From Flavobacterium sp. UBA7663 (GTDB taxonomy: Bacteria; Bacteroidota; Bacteroidia; Flavobacteriales; Flavobacteriaceae): DNA of 64,000 nucleotides. The position numbers were made by a program, and so were the translations under genes. The DNA is taken from NCBI RefSeq assembly GCF_002483315.1, contig NZ_DLHR01000010.1, positions 1 through 64,000 of the forward strand, written 5' to 3'. The notes under the pieces were generated by a model. It was not told the DNA's origin, made no database searches, and saw only the letters and a list, made by a program, of their open reading frames with translations. Positions 26,957 to 34,749 of this stretch are shown one piece after another (within the stretch, counting starts at the first letter, position 1; every line of letters begins with the position of its first letter).

Positions 26957-27847
26957 TTACTTTGAAAATTGCTTTGCAATTTTTTCTGCTTTTTTGCTTT
27001 CTAAGTAATCGTAGAAACCTTCTCCTGATTTAACTCCTAATTTTCCAGCCATTACCATGTTTACTAATAACGGACATGGAGCATATTTTGGGTTTTTGAA
27101 TCCGTCGTACATTACGTTTAAGATTGACAAGCAAACGTCTAATCCGATGAAGTCAGCTAATTGTAATGGTCCCATTGGATGCGCCATTCCTAATTTCATA
27201 ACGGTGTCAATTTCTTGTACACCTGCAACACCGTTATATAACGTTTCAATTGATTCGTTAATCATTGGCATTAAAATTCTGTTGGCTACGAAACCTGGAT
27301 AATCGTTTACTTCTGTTGGAGTTTTTCCTAATTTAACGGATAAATCCATGATGATTTTAGTCACTTCATTCGATGTAGAATATCCACGGATAATTTCAAC
27401 CAATTTCATAATTGGCACCGGATTCATAAAGTGCATTCCGATTACTCTTTCAGGATGTACTACTTGTGCTGCAATTTGCGTAATTGAAATAGATGAAGTG
27501 TTTGAAGCTAAAATTACGTTATGGTCACAAACATCACTCAATTGTTTGAAGATGTTCATTTTTAAAGTTACGTTTTCCGTAGCTGCTTCTACTACTAAAT
27601 CACAACCTACAACACCGTCTTTGATGTCAGTATACGTAATAATATTTCCTATAGTTTTTATTTTATCATCTTCCGTAATAGTTCCTTTTGTAACCATACG
27701 ATCAAGGTTTGCAGCAATAGTTGCCATTCCTTTTTCTAATGATTTGTCTGAAATATCGATTAATTTTACGGTAAATCCGCTTTGCGCGAAAGTATGAGCA
27801 ATTCCGTTACCCATAGTTCCTGCTCCAATTACAGCTATTGTGTTCAT
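26957..27847 (-). CDS. 3-hydroxybutyryl-CoA dehydrogenase
   Basis: This 296-residue NAD(P)-dependent enzyme interconverts acetoacetyl-CoA and 3-hydroxybutyryl-CoA. The Rossmann motif GAGTMGNGIAHTFAQSG lies at 7-23, the catalytic His in IGMHFMNPVP near 140, and the Asn-rich NDYPGFVANRILMPMINE segment near 185. A C-terminal helical domain completes the normal length. It serves fatty acid or butanoate metabolism. It is 26 bp from the oxidoreductase gene upstream in the same direction. Confidence 0.96.
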   Translation of the reverse strand: MNTIAVIGAGTMGNGIAHTFAQSGFTVKLIDISDKSLEKGMATIAANLDRMVTKGTITEDDKIKTIGNIITYTDIKDGVVGCDLVVEAATENVTLKMNIFKQLSDVCDHNVILASNTSSISITQIAAQVVHPERVIGMHFMNPVPIMKLVEIIRGYSTSNEVTKIIMDLSVKLGKTPTEVNDYPGFVANRILMPMINESIETLYNGVAGVQEIDTVMKLGMAHPMGPLQLADFIGLDVCLSILNVMYDGFKNPKYAPCPLLVNMVMAGKLGVKSGEGFYDYLESKKAEKIAKQFSK

Positions 27848-27873
27848 TTTGTTATTTTAGGTTTGTTTGGTTT

Positions 27874-28845
27874 TTATTTTCTAGCGTTCATACAATCAAT
27901 AATCTGATACGCCACACGTAATGCTTCGGTTCCGTCTTCTAACGTTACGATGGGTGTGGTGTTATTATTGATAGCGTCTGCAAATGTTTCTAATTCGTCC
28001 AAAATGGCATTGTTGGCATCTACATGTGGATTGTCAAAATAGATTTGTTTTTTTACACCTTCGGCATTTTGTAAAATCATATCAAAATCACCTGGAACTT
28101 CTGGCGCATCTTGCATACGAACGATTTCACACACTTTATCTAAATAATCTACAGAGATATAAGCATCTTTTTGGAAGAAACGCGATTTACGCATGTTTTT
28201 CATGGAAATACGGCTCGAAGTAATATTCGCCACACAACCGTTTTCGAATTCAATACGTGCATTTGAAATATCTGGAGAGTCTGAAATTACAGCAACACCG
28301 CTAGCATTTACTGATTTCACTTTCGATTTTACAACACTTAAAATAGCATCAATATCGTGAATCATTAAATCCAAAACCACAGGAACATCAGTTCCACGAG
28401 GATTGAATTCTGCCAAACGATGTGTTTCAATAAACATCGGATTATTGATTTTATCTTTTACTGCAGTAAAGGCTGGATTGAAGCGTTCTACATGTCCAAC
28501 TTGCCCTTTTACATTGTATTTATTAGCTAAAGCGATAATTTCTTCTGCTTCAGCAACGGTGTTTGAAATTGGTTTTTCGATGAAAATGTGCTTTCCGGCT
28601 TCGATAACTTGTTTCGCACAATCAAAATGTTGCATGGTTGGCGTTACAATATCTACCACATCTACTGCAGCGATTAATTCGGCAATAGAATCGAATTTTT
28701 TATAACCAAATTCGGCTGCTACTTTGTTGGCGTTTTCTTCAAAAGCATCGTAAAAGCCTACTAATTCATATTTTTCAGATTGATTTAATAATCTCAAATG
28801 TATTTTTCCAAGGTGACCAGCACCTAAAACTCCAACTTTAAGCAT
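27874..28845 (-). CDS. Gfo/Idh/MocA family oxidoreductase
   Basis: This 323-residue NAD(P)-dependent oxidoreductase has the N-terminal Rossmann motif GVLGAGHLGKIHLRLL, the EKPISNT motif near residue 95 (Lys for catalysis), GHVERFNPAF, and a C-terminal alpha/beta domain with DLMIHDIDAIL. Sugar or inositol derivatives are common substrates in the family, but the one used here cannot be read. A consensus -7 element lies 17 bp upstream of the ATG. Confidence 0.92.
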   Translation of the reverse strand: MLKVGVLGAGHLGKIHLRLLNQSEKYELVGFYDAFEENANKVAAEFGYKKFDSIAELIAAVDVVDIVTPTMQHFDCAKQVIEAGKHIFIEKPISNTVAEAEEIIALANKYNVKGQVGHVERFNPAFTAVKDKINNPMFIETHRLAEFNPRGTDVPVVLDLMIHDIDAILSVVKSKVKSVNASGVAVISDSPDISNARIEFENGCVANITSSRISMKNMRKSRFFQKDAYISVDYLDKVCEIVRMQDAPEVPGDFDMILQNAEGVKKQIYFDNPHVDANNAILDELETFADAINNNTTPIVTLEDGTEALRVAYQIIDCMNARK

Positions 28846-28861
28846 AAAAAAGTATTTTCAA

Positions 28862-28869
28862 CAAAAATA
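28862..28869 (-). promoter_or_regulatory. Promoter -7 element (TATTTTTG) of the Gfo/Idh/MocA gene
   Basis: An exact TAnnTTTG on the minus strand, 16 bp before the ATG at 28845, giving a very short leader. Confidence 0.6.
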
Positions 28870-28875
28870 GAAATT

Positions 28876-28910
28876 AATTGATAAATCTTAATTGATAATT
28901 GACAATTTGT
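28876..28910. repeat. 7-bp-period microrepeat (AATTGAT-type)
   Basis: Five heptads in exact phase begin at 28876, 28883, 28890, 28897 and 28904: AATTGAT twice, AATTGAC, and two degenerate units. The tract lies in the divergent region between the oxidoreductase gene and pcm. Confidence 0.8.
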
Positions 28911-28943
28911 TTTCTATTTTTACAAAATAAATTCGTACCCAAA

Positions 28944-29585
28944 TTGAAAGATACTAATAAGCATCAAGGACTTAGAAATCAGCTCGTAAAACAGTTGGAA
29001 GACAAAGGAATTACCGATAAAAACGTGTTAGCTGCTATTGGTAAAATTCCGCGCCATTTGTTTTTAGATTCTAGTTTTGAAAATTTTGCCTATCAAGACA
29101 AGGCATTTCCTATTGAAGCAGGTCAAACCATTTCGCAACCCTATACTGTGGCTTTTCAAACACAGTTATTAGAAGTTGAAAAAGACCATAAAATATTAGA
29201 AATTGGAACCGGAAGTGGTTACCAAACGGCTGTTTTATGTTTGATGGGAGCCAAAGTATATTCGGTAGAAAGACAAAATAAATTGTTTAAAGTAACTTCA
29301 AATTTGTTACCTAAGTTGCACATTCGACCTAAATTTTTATCTTTTGGAGATGGTTACAAAGGCTTACCTGATTATGCTCCGTTTGATAGCATCATTGTAA
29401 CGGCTGGAGCTCCTTTTATTCCGCAACCTTTGATGGCACAATTGAAAATAGGAGGAAGGTTAGTAATTCCAGTAGGAGAAAAAGAACAAATCATGACGTT
29501 GTTGATTCGTAAAAACGAAACGCAATTCGAGAAGCATGAATTTGGTGATTTCCGATTTGTACCACTTTTGGAAAATAAAAATTAA
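28944..29585 (+). CDS. pcm: Protein-L-isoaspartate O-methyltransferase
   Basis: Pcm methylates isoaspartyl residues of damaged proteins with S-adenosylmethionine so that they can be repaired. I choose the TTG at 28944, giving 213 residues and the start KDTNKHQGLRNQLV; an earlier TTG at 28899 would read through the heptad repeat. Motif I is LEIGTGSGYQTAVL, post-I has YSVERQ, and QTISQPYTVAFQTQLL is family-typical. The stop is directly adjacent to the minus-strand stop of the HTH gene, with no gap. Confidence 0.94.
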   Translation: MKDTNKHQGLRNQLVKQLEDKGITDKNVLAAIGKIPRHLFLDSSFENFAYQDKAFPIEAGQTISQPYTVAFQTQLLEVEKDHKILEIGTGSGYQTAVLCLMGAKVYSVERQNKLFKVTSNLLPKLHIRPKFLSFGDGYKGLPDYAPFDSIIVTAGAPFIPQPLMAQLKIGGRLVIPVGEKEQIMTLLIRKNETQFEKHEFGDFRFVPLLENKN

Positions 29586-29948
29586 TTAGCGAAGATTCGT
29601 TAATTTTTGTTTCAAAACTTCCAATTCGTCTAGAATGGAAGTGATTTCTTTTTCTTTAGATGAATTGCCAACTTCAATGCCTTTTTCTTGAAGAATTTCA
29701 GTAATGGCTTGAATGGCAAATGGATTTAAATCGAAATTATGGTCTAGTTTCACTTTGTACCAAGCTACTAATAATGGCTTTATGTCGATTTCTAAAATTT
29801 GAGCTAGCGTTTGGATTTGTTTTTTTGTTGGAATGCGAAATCCGTTTTCAAACTTACTAATTAAAGCTTGGTCGATTTTTGCTTGTTCCGCTAACTTTCT
29901 AGTGGAAAGACCTTTTTCTATTCGGGCTTGTTTTAAAATTTCTTTCAT
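29586..29948 (-). CDS. Helix-turn-helix transcriptional regulator (Xre type)
   Basis: This 120-residue protein has an N-terminal lambda-repressor-like HTH (about 5-60; LSTRKLAEQAKIDQALISKF with ENGFRIPT) and a C-terminal region with a short coiled coil. Such small regulators accompany restriction-modification or toxin genes in some Bacteroidota, but no such partner is present here. It is 10 bp downstream of smpB and convergent with pcm. Its targets are unknown. Confidence 0.88.
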   Translation of the reverse strand: MKEILKQARIEKGLSTRKLAEQAKIDQALISKFENGFRIPTKKQIQTLAQILEIDIKPLLVAWYKVKLDHNFDLNPFAIQAITEILQEKGIEVGNSSKEKEITSILDELEVLKQKLTNLR

Positions 29949-29958
29949 AAAAGTATGA

Positions 29959-30411
29959 TTAGAAACTTTTTTTAATTCGGGCTATATCCCGTTTGGTATC
30001 TTGTTCTTTTAGCGATTCACGTTTATCGTAGTTCTTTTTACCACGACATAAGGCAATATCTAATTTAGCCAATCCTTTTTCATTGGTAAACAAACGAAGT
30101 GGAACAATCGTCAAACCTTTGTTATCAGAATCTTTGAATAATTTCTTTAATTCTTTCTTGTTTAAAAGTAGTTTACGCTCGCTTTTCGTTTTATGATTGT
30201 AGTGCGTTCCGTATAAATATTCTTCGATGTGTGAGTTAATTACAAATAACTCACCATCATTAAATTCGCAAAAACTTTCAGTAATAGCAGCTTTCCCCAA
30301 ACGAATCGATTTGATTTCCGTTCCGGTTAAAACGATTCCAGCGGTGTATTTGTCTAAAATTTCGTAATCGAATTTAGCACGTTTATTAAGTATGTTAACT
30401 GTCTTTTGCAT
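29959..30411 (-). CDS. smpB: SsrA-binding protein SmpB
   Basis: SmpB binds tmRNA and brings it to stalled ribosomes. I start at the ATG at 30411 (150 residues, MQKTVNILNKRAKFDYEI), because a GTG at 30420 falls inside the promoter -7 element. Family motifs: GIVLTGTEIKSIR, GKAAITESF, HIEEY, LLNKKELKKL and the basic C-terminal tail RDIARIKKSF that inserts in the ribosome. Length is normal. Confidence 0.96.
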   Translation of the reverse strand: MQKTVNILNKRAKFDYEILDKYTAGIVLTGTEIKSIRLGKAAITESFCEFNDGELFVINSHIEEYLYGTHYNHKTKSERKLLLNKKELKKLFKDSDNKGLTIVPLRLFTNEKGLAKLDIALCRGKKNYDKRESLKEQDTKRDIARIKKSF

Positions 30412-30419
30412 AAGGACCA

Positions 30420-30427
30420 CAAATGTA
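30420..30427 (-). promoter_or_regulatory. Promoter -7 element (TACATTTG) of smpB
   Basis: An exact consensus on the minus strand, 8 bp before the ATG at 30411. The message would have almost no leader. Confidence 0.55.
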
Positions 30428-30517
30428 AATCAAAATTGTAGCATTTTAAAACGATAATTACAGATAAATATTTTTTAATCTATGATTTATATCAGTTTTT
30501 AGGTTTTTACATCTAAA

Positions 30518-30525
30518 TATCTTTG
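30518..30525 (+). promoter_or_regulatory. Promoter -7 element (TATCTTTG) of the OmpW-like gene
   Basis: An exact TAnnTTTG 25 bp before the ATG at 30551. Confidence 0.6.
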
Positions 30526-30550
30526 ACTTATAATTTTAAACTAATTAAAA

Positions 30551-31225
30551 ATGAGAAAAATAGTTTTTGCTTTAATGGCAATGTCTTTAATGACAGTAAA
30601 TTTTGTAAATGCACAAGATAACGAAACAAAAGAAGAGTCAAAATCAAATGAATTTAAAAGATGGCAAGTTCGTTTAAGAGCTGTTGGCGTTGCTCCAGAC
30701 GAAAGTGCTAAAATTGGTATTATCGGTGGTGATGTTGCTATTTCAAATGCCTTAATTCCTGAATTAGATTTTACCTATTTCTTTACAGAACATTTTGCTG
30801 CTGAATTAATTTTAGGAACTGCAAAACATGATGTAAAAGCGATTAATACAGCTGCAGGTGATGTGAATTTAGGAAGTGTTTGGTTATTGCCTCCTACATT
30901 AACTGCTCAATACCATTTTTACACTTCAGATCAAAAAGTTTTTAAACCTTATATTGGAGCTGGTGTAAATTATACATTATTCTACAATGTAAAATCTGGT
31001 GATGTTGCCGGTGTAGACTATGATAATGCTTTGGGTTATGCTGCACAAGTAGGTTTTGATTTAATGTTAGATGATACATTTTTTATAAATTTAGATGTTA
31101 AACGTTTATTTTTAAGTACTGACGTAACTGTTGATGCTTCAAACTTAGCACCAGGTTTAAGTATTCCAGCTGAAGTTGATATCAATCCTTGGTTAATTGG
31201 AGTAGGTGTTGGTATGAAGTTCTAA
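30551..31225 (+). CDS. OmpW-like outer membrane beta-barrel protein
   Basis: This 224-residue protein has a signal peptide ending NFVNAQ. The mature part shows alternating beta strands of an eight-stranded barrel: WQVRLRAVGVAP near the start, ELDFTYFFTEHFAAEL, LPPTLTAQYHF, FKPYIGAGVNYTLFY and a closing INPWLIGVGVGMKF ending in Phe, the usual end for outer membrane barrels. OmpW proteins form narrow hydrophobic channels. It has its own promoter and terminator, so it is monocistronic. Confidence 0.9.
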   Translation: MRKIVFALMAMSLMTVNFVNAQDNETKEESKSNEFKRWQVRLRAVGVAPDESAKIGIIGGDVAISNALIPELDFTYFFTEHFAAELILGTAKHDVKAINTAAGDVNLGSVWLLPPTLTAQYHFYTSDQKVFKPYIGAGVNYTLFYNVKSGDVAGVDYDNALGYAAQVGFDLMLDDTFFINLDVKRLFLSTDVTVDASNLAPGLSIPAEVDINPWLIGVGVGMKF

Positions 31226-31251
31226 ACTGTTAATCACATAGTTTTATTAGA

Positions 31252-31284
31252 AAAGAGACTGCTGAGAAGTAGTCTCTTTTTTTG
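31252..31284 (+). terminator. Terminator of the OmpW-like gene
   Basis: A 10-bp stem (31252-31261 with 31272-31281) that extends into the loop, then a T-run. Confidence 0.85.
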
Positions 31285-31399
31285 GTATGCATTTTGTTAA
31301 TTGTTTGAAGTTATTTTTAGGTCTGAAATAAAAGAGAAAAAAAGTGACTTTATTTAGTTTTTTTTTTAATTTTATGAAACTAACCCAACTAATTAAACT

Positions 31400-31681
31400 A
31401 TGAATACAGCATTTGAATTAATAGACAAAGAATTAATAGCATCTTTAAATTTTCCAAAATCGGATGTATTAGAAGATAAAGAAGATATATCAGGACGTAA
31501 AAACGATTTAGACAGAGCACTTTCCTTAGGTAACTTGGAGCATGTTAAAATTAAAATTTATTTTGAAGATGATATGTCAAAAAAAATGGTTGAAACTACT
31601 ATTTGGGGTGTTACTGACAGCCGAGTAATTTTAAAGCAAGGTGTTGTAATTCCCGTGAATAGGATACATAAAATTGTTTAA
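31400..31681 (+). CDS. Small conserved protein of unknown function
   Basis: This 93-residue soluble protein has no signal peptide. The C-terminal half has beta-strand character, with VKIKIYFEDD, VETTIWGVTDSRVILKQG and VIPVNRIHKIV. I believe similar proteins of this size occur in other Flavobacteriia, but I recognise no named family. A 9-codon open frame (31374-31403) ends in an ATGA overlap with its start. The lysine-rich exported protein gene follows 18 bp later and may be co-transcribed. Confidence 0.75.
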   Translation: MNTAFELIDKELIASLNFPKSDVLEDKEDISGRKNDLDRALSLGNLEHVKIKIYFEDDMSKKMVETTIWGVTDSRVILKQGVVIPVNRIHKIV

Positions 31682-31699
31682 TTTAAAATTTGATTACTT

Positions 31700-32278
31700 A
31701 TGAAAAAAATCGCTCTTTTGGGTTTATCCCTTTTATTTACATTAGGTTCTTTAGCACAAGAAACAAAAACAACTAAAGAAGCTAAAAAAGCTACAACAGA
31801 AAAAGCTGAGAAAGACAAAAAAGCAGCTGAAAAGAAAAAGAAAGCAGTTGACAAGAAAGTAGCAGATGCAAAAAAAGATCATGATAAAAAAGTAAAAGAG
31901 GCAAAAGAAGAAATTTCGAAAGCGAAAAAAGAAACAGATGAAAAAGTTTCAAAAGCAAAGAAAGAACTAAAATCTAATAGCACTTCAGAAAAAGGTCAGG
32001 CTAAATCTGTAACAGGAAAAGCAAAAGCAGAAGCTAACAAAGCAGAAGCAAAAGCTAAAAGTGAAACAAAAACTAAGGCTACAGAGACAAAAACAAAAGT
32101 TAAGAAAACAGCAGTAGAAGAAAAAGAAGACTTAAAAGAAACGGCATTATCTAAAGCAGCAGAGAAAAAAGTAAAAGATAAAGTTTCAGGTGAATACAAA
32201 GGAAAAAAAGTATTTACGGGACCAAGAGGCGGAAAATATTACATCAATAAAAACGGTAATAAAACGTATATTGACTAA
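31700..32278 (+). CDS. Exported lysine/alanine-rich protein with PBCV-type basic adaptor motif
   Basis: This 192-residue protein has a signal peptide ending GSLAQ and a long, very lysine-, alanine- and glutamate-rich stretch (about 20-160) that should form a helix or coiled coil and resembles histone H1-like tails. The C-terminal 28 residues (GEYKGKKVFTGPRGGKYYIN, then KNGNKTYI) match the short PBCV-specific basic adaptor domain first noted in chlorella viruses and also present in Bacteroidota. The function is unknown; binding of an acidic surface or nucleic acid is a guess. Its stop overlaps that of a small minus-strand gene. Confidence 0.85.
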   Translation: MKKIALLGLSLLFTLGSLAQETKTTKEAKKATTEKAEKDKKAAEKKKKAVDKKVADAKKDHDKKVKEAKEEISKAKKETDEKVSKAKKELKSNSTSEKGQAKSVTGKAKAEANKAEAKAKSETKTKATETKTKVKKTAVEEKEDLKETALSKAAEKKVKDKVSGEYKGKKVFTGPRGGKYYINKNGNKTYID

Positions 32279-32418
32279 TCCAAAGATTTTATTGTAACGT
32301 AATAACGATAAGCAATAATTGCTTTTTGCCATTTTTTAGCTTTGATAGGATCTAAACCTTGTTTGGTAAAACTAGGTAAAAGTGCTTTATTAAGTTTGGC
32401 AAGTAATTTATACATCAT
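32275..32418 (-). CDS. Small basic protein of 47 residues, unknown function
   Basis: Read by hand: start ATG-ATG at 32418, stop TAG at 32275-32277. The protein begins MMYKLLAKLNKALLPSFTKQ, followed by a middle segment PIKAKKWQKAIIAYRYYV. It is Lys-rich and helical, with no signal peptide. I recall similar proteins of about this size in Flavobacteriia, though without a known role. An exact TAnnTTTG promoter element lies 12 bp before the start, which supports a real gene. Its last bases overlap the stop of the convergent gene. Confidence 0.75.
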   Translation of the reverse strand: MMYKLLAKLNKALLPSFTKQGLDPIKAKKWQKAIIAYRYYVTIKSLD

Positions 32419-32429
32419 TTAATTTTTGG

Positions 32430-32437
32430 CAAATATA
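32430..32437 (-). promoter_or_regulatory. Promoter -7 element (TATATTTG) of the 47-residue gene
   Basis: An exact consensus on the minus strand, between the M56 gene terminator and the small gene start. The leader would be very short. Confidence 0.65.
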
Positions 32438-32444
32438 GTAAAAT

Positions 32445-32473
32445 AAAAAATCCCGAGTGAATCGGGATTTTTT
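32445..32473 (-). terminator. Terminator of the BlaI/M56 operon
   Basis: The stem 32451-32456 with 32462-32467, extended by the flanking A/T runs, lies just after the M56 gene stop. A-runs and T-runs on both sides allow use on either strand. Confidence 0.82.
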
Positions 32474-32475
32474 TG

Positions 32476-34338
32476 TTATTTGGTTTTTCCTTCATGTTTT
32501 TCTATCTCTTTTAGATATATTTCCATTTCTTTTTCAAACACTTTCATTTTTTGTTCAAAAATTTTCATTTCCTCTTCAAATTTTTTCATGTCAGGTTCTT
32601 TGAGTTTTATTTCTTTTTCATAAACTTCCATTTTTTTTTCAAATTCTTTCATTTTAGGCTCAATAGCTTTCATTTTTTTCTCAAAAGAAACCATTGCTTT
32701 CTCGTATTTTTCCATAGCCTTTTTATCATCTATATTTGATGGAAAATCTGGAACTTCTGGAAAATCTGGTGGAGTTGGAGCGTCCATTAAATTTTCAAAA
32801 GGATGGTTTGGCGGTGTTGGCGGTGTTGGAGGTGTTGGAAAATCTAAATGCTCAATAGAAACATTTTTTTTAACTTTTACCTTAACCGTCTCAACTTCAT
32901 AATAATACTTGTTTTTATCTGCTTTTTGTTTGTATTTCTTTTCAAATTCATTAGGCGTTATTTCTTCCATATCACCTAACTCTTCATCTATAGGAAATTT
33001 TACTTTTTCAGTAGTACCTTTTATTTTTCCGTTAATTATTAGAACAACATCTTTTCCATTTTTTTTCATGTTATCCATACTCCAATATTTTTCAGTTGGT
33101 TCGTTGTCATTATTGTAATCATCAACTAAATCGGCTTCAACAACTCTGTTATCTACTTCTTCAAATCCACAAGTAACATTATCATCTTTATCAGAATTAA
33201 TAAAAATTTTAATAGCATCAATAGGTTCAGTCGATTTTCTTTCAAGAATTTCAACGTAGGTTTTTCCTGAGTCAAATAAGAGTTTTATTTCGATTATTTC
33301 GCCTTTTTTATTTCGCTTTACTTTTGAAATTTTAAGTTTGTGTTTTTCATCTGAAAAAGTCTTTTCTAATTCACGCAACTCTTTGTCAGTGGTATTTTTG
33401 GTTAAAATTGAAGAATAATTAGAGGAAACCGCATAATTAGTTTCTTCAATTTTGCTTTCTTTTACTTGGGCTACCGTTTCAATTTGAAATAATAACATAA
33501 AACCTACTAATAGCGGAAGAATGGTAGCATACTTCCAAACATTCTTTTTGTTGGATTGATTTGTGTGTAACATAACGATTCGTTTTTTGATTAATGATTG
33601 ATAAAATTGATTAGTAATACTTAAGTCGTGTTGATGAGTCACTACTTTTAATAAGGTTTTTTGATATAAATATTTGTTTTCGATTTGTTGAAAAGTTTCG
33701 TTATCAGCAATAAATTCAAGGTTTTGCAACATCGCTTTTCGGTACAACCAAATGATTGGGTTTACCCAAAATATAGCACAAAACACTTTTCCGATTAGTA
33801 CATCAAACGAATGTTTTTGTTTTACATGAATGCTCTCATGCGTTAAAATATGTTGTAATTCTTCTTCAGTAAACATATCTCTATTAATTACGATGTAACT
33901 AAAAAATGAAAAAGGATTTTCAGCTGAATTTGAATCTACCAACGTATAATCACTTTCTTTTTGCTTGTTTTGTTTTTGAATCCTTCTGAAAAATGAAACT
34001 AATTCCATTCCAATCTTCAATATAATTAAAATCGAAATTACGATGTAAGCCGACATTAAAATCAATGACCAATCAATGGTTTCTTGAACGGGAATTTCTA
34101 CTTGACTATAAGTAAAAGGAATTGATTCTTCATAAACTTCAGAAATCGGAGTTGGTTCTATCCAAATGGTCTTAGTAAACGTTACCAAAGGTAAAATCAA
34201 TGACAATACTAATCCCGACAAAAAATACCAACGATTTGGAGTAAAAAAGGTTTCTTTTCTCAAAAACAAAACATACATCAAGTAGAACAAAGCAATGAGT
34301 CCGTTTACTTTTACGAAATAAATTAGTAGATTTTCCAT
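32476..34338 (-). CDS. BlaR1-like M56 family metallopeptidase
   Basis: This 620-residue inner-membrane protein has helices at about 4-26, 37-57, 91-116, 182-203 and 269-287. The zinc protease motif HESIH lies at 167-171, facing the cytoplasm between helices 3 and 4, as in BlaR1/MecR1. The C-terminal part is outside the membrane; it has Pro-rich PTPPTPPTPP repeats near 520 and a long Glu/Lys coiled coil (about 550-620) built of FEKKMK-type repeats. There is no penicillin-binding sensor domain. It probably cleaves or inactivates the BlaI-type repressor encoded 1 bp upstream. The signal is unknown. Confidence 0.92.
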   Translation of the reverse strand: MENLLIYFVKVNGLIALFYLMYVLFLRKETFFTPNRWYFLSGLVLSLILPLVTFTKTIWIEPTPISEVYEESIPFTYSQVEIPVQETIDWSLILMSAYIVISILIILKIGMELVSFFRRIQKQNKQKESDYTLVDSNSAENPFSFFSYIVINRDMFTEEELQHILTHESIHVKQKHSFDVLIGKVFCAIFWVNPIIWLYRKAMLQNLEFIADNETFQQIENKYLYQKTLLKVVTHQHDLSITNQFYQSLIKKRIVMLHTNQSNKKNVWKYATILPLLVGFMLLFQIETVAQVKESKIEETNYAVSSNYSSILTKNTTDKELRELEKTFSDEKHKLKISKVKRNKKGEIIEIKLLFDSGKTYVEILERKSTEPIDAIKIFINSDKDDNVTCGFEEVDNRVVEADLVDDYNNDNEPTEKYWSMDNMKKNGKDVVLIINGKIKGTTEKVKFPIDEELGDMEEITPNEFEKKYKQKADKNKYYYEVETVKVKVKKNVSIEHLDFPTPPTPPTPPNHPFENLMDAPTPPDFPEVPDFPSNIDDKKAMEKYEKAMVSFEKKMKAIEPKMKEFEKKMEVYEKEIKLKEPDMKKFEEEMKIFEQKMKVFEKEMEIYLKEIEKHEGKTK

Positions 34339-34339
34339 A

Positions 34340-34699
34340 CTATTTCTTTTTTTCGATTAAAGCTAAAATCTCACGAAGTTCATCAGCCGAAATTTTGTCT
34401 TCTTCTGCAAAATAGGAAACTAAATTTTTATACGAACTATTGAAATAATTGTCAATAGCGGTATTCATAAATGTTTTTCTGTAATCTTCAATGGCAACAA
34501 TAGGGAAGTACTGATGCGTTTTTCCGTAGGCATTATAACCAACATAACCTTTCTCTTCAAGATTACGAACAATGGTAGAAAGTGTATTATAATGCGGTTT
34601 ATCGTCGGTGATTTCTTCCATGATATCTTTTACAAAAGCTTTTTTAAGCTTCCATAAAATATGCATGATTTCTTCTTCTTTGTTGGTTAGTTTTTGCAT
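34340..34699 (-). CDS. BlaI/MecI/CopY family repressor
   Basis: This 119-residue winged-helix protein starts MQKLTNKEEEIMHILWKLKKAFVK. It contains the recognition helix region HYNTLSTIVRNLEEKGYV (about 36-53) and a helical dimerisation tail. Members repress their own operon as dimers until the partner M56 protease acts. The upstream region carries a regular array of TAGTT/AACTA half-sites over the promoter, a good candidate operator. Confidence 0.94.
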   Translation of the reverse strand: MQKLTNKEEEIMHILWKLKKAFVKDIMEEITDDKPHYNTLSTIVRNLEEKGYVGYNAYGKTHQYFPIVAIEDYRKTFMNTAIDNYFNSSYKNLVSYFAEEDKISADELREILALIEKKK

Positions 34700-34718
34700 G
34701 ACTTTTAATTTGATAAGT

Positions 34719-34749
34719 CAAACTTAAAACTATTTTTTTAGTTATACAA
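34719..34749 (-). promoter_or_regulatory. Promoter of the blaI-M56 operon
   Basis: On the minus strand TTG (34747-34749), a 20-bp spacer and TAAGTTTG (34719-34726) fit the Bacteroidota consensus. An operator dyad covers the upstream element. The ATG is at 34699. Confidence 0.75.

Noticed and set aside
27348..27797. 149-codon plus-strand open frame opposite the 3-hydroxybutyryl-CoA dehydrogenase gene
   Set aside because: It is antisense to a complete enzyme with intact motifs; long antisense frames arise from codon bias here.
29586..29948. Toxin-antitoxin or restriction-modification locus around the HTH regulator
   Set aside because: The neighbours are pcm and smpB; no toxin, nuclease or methyltransferase partner is present.
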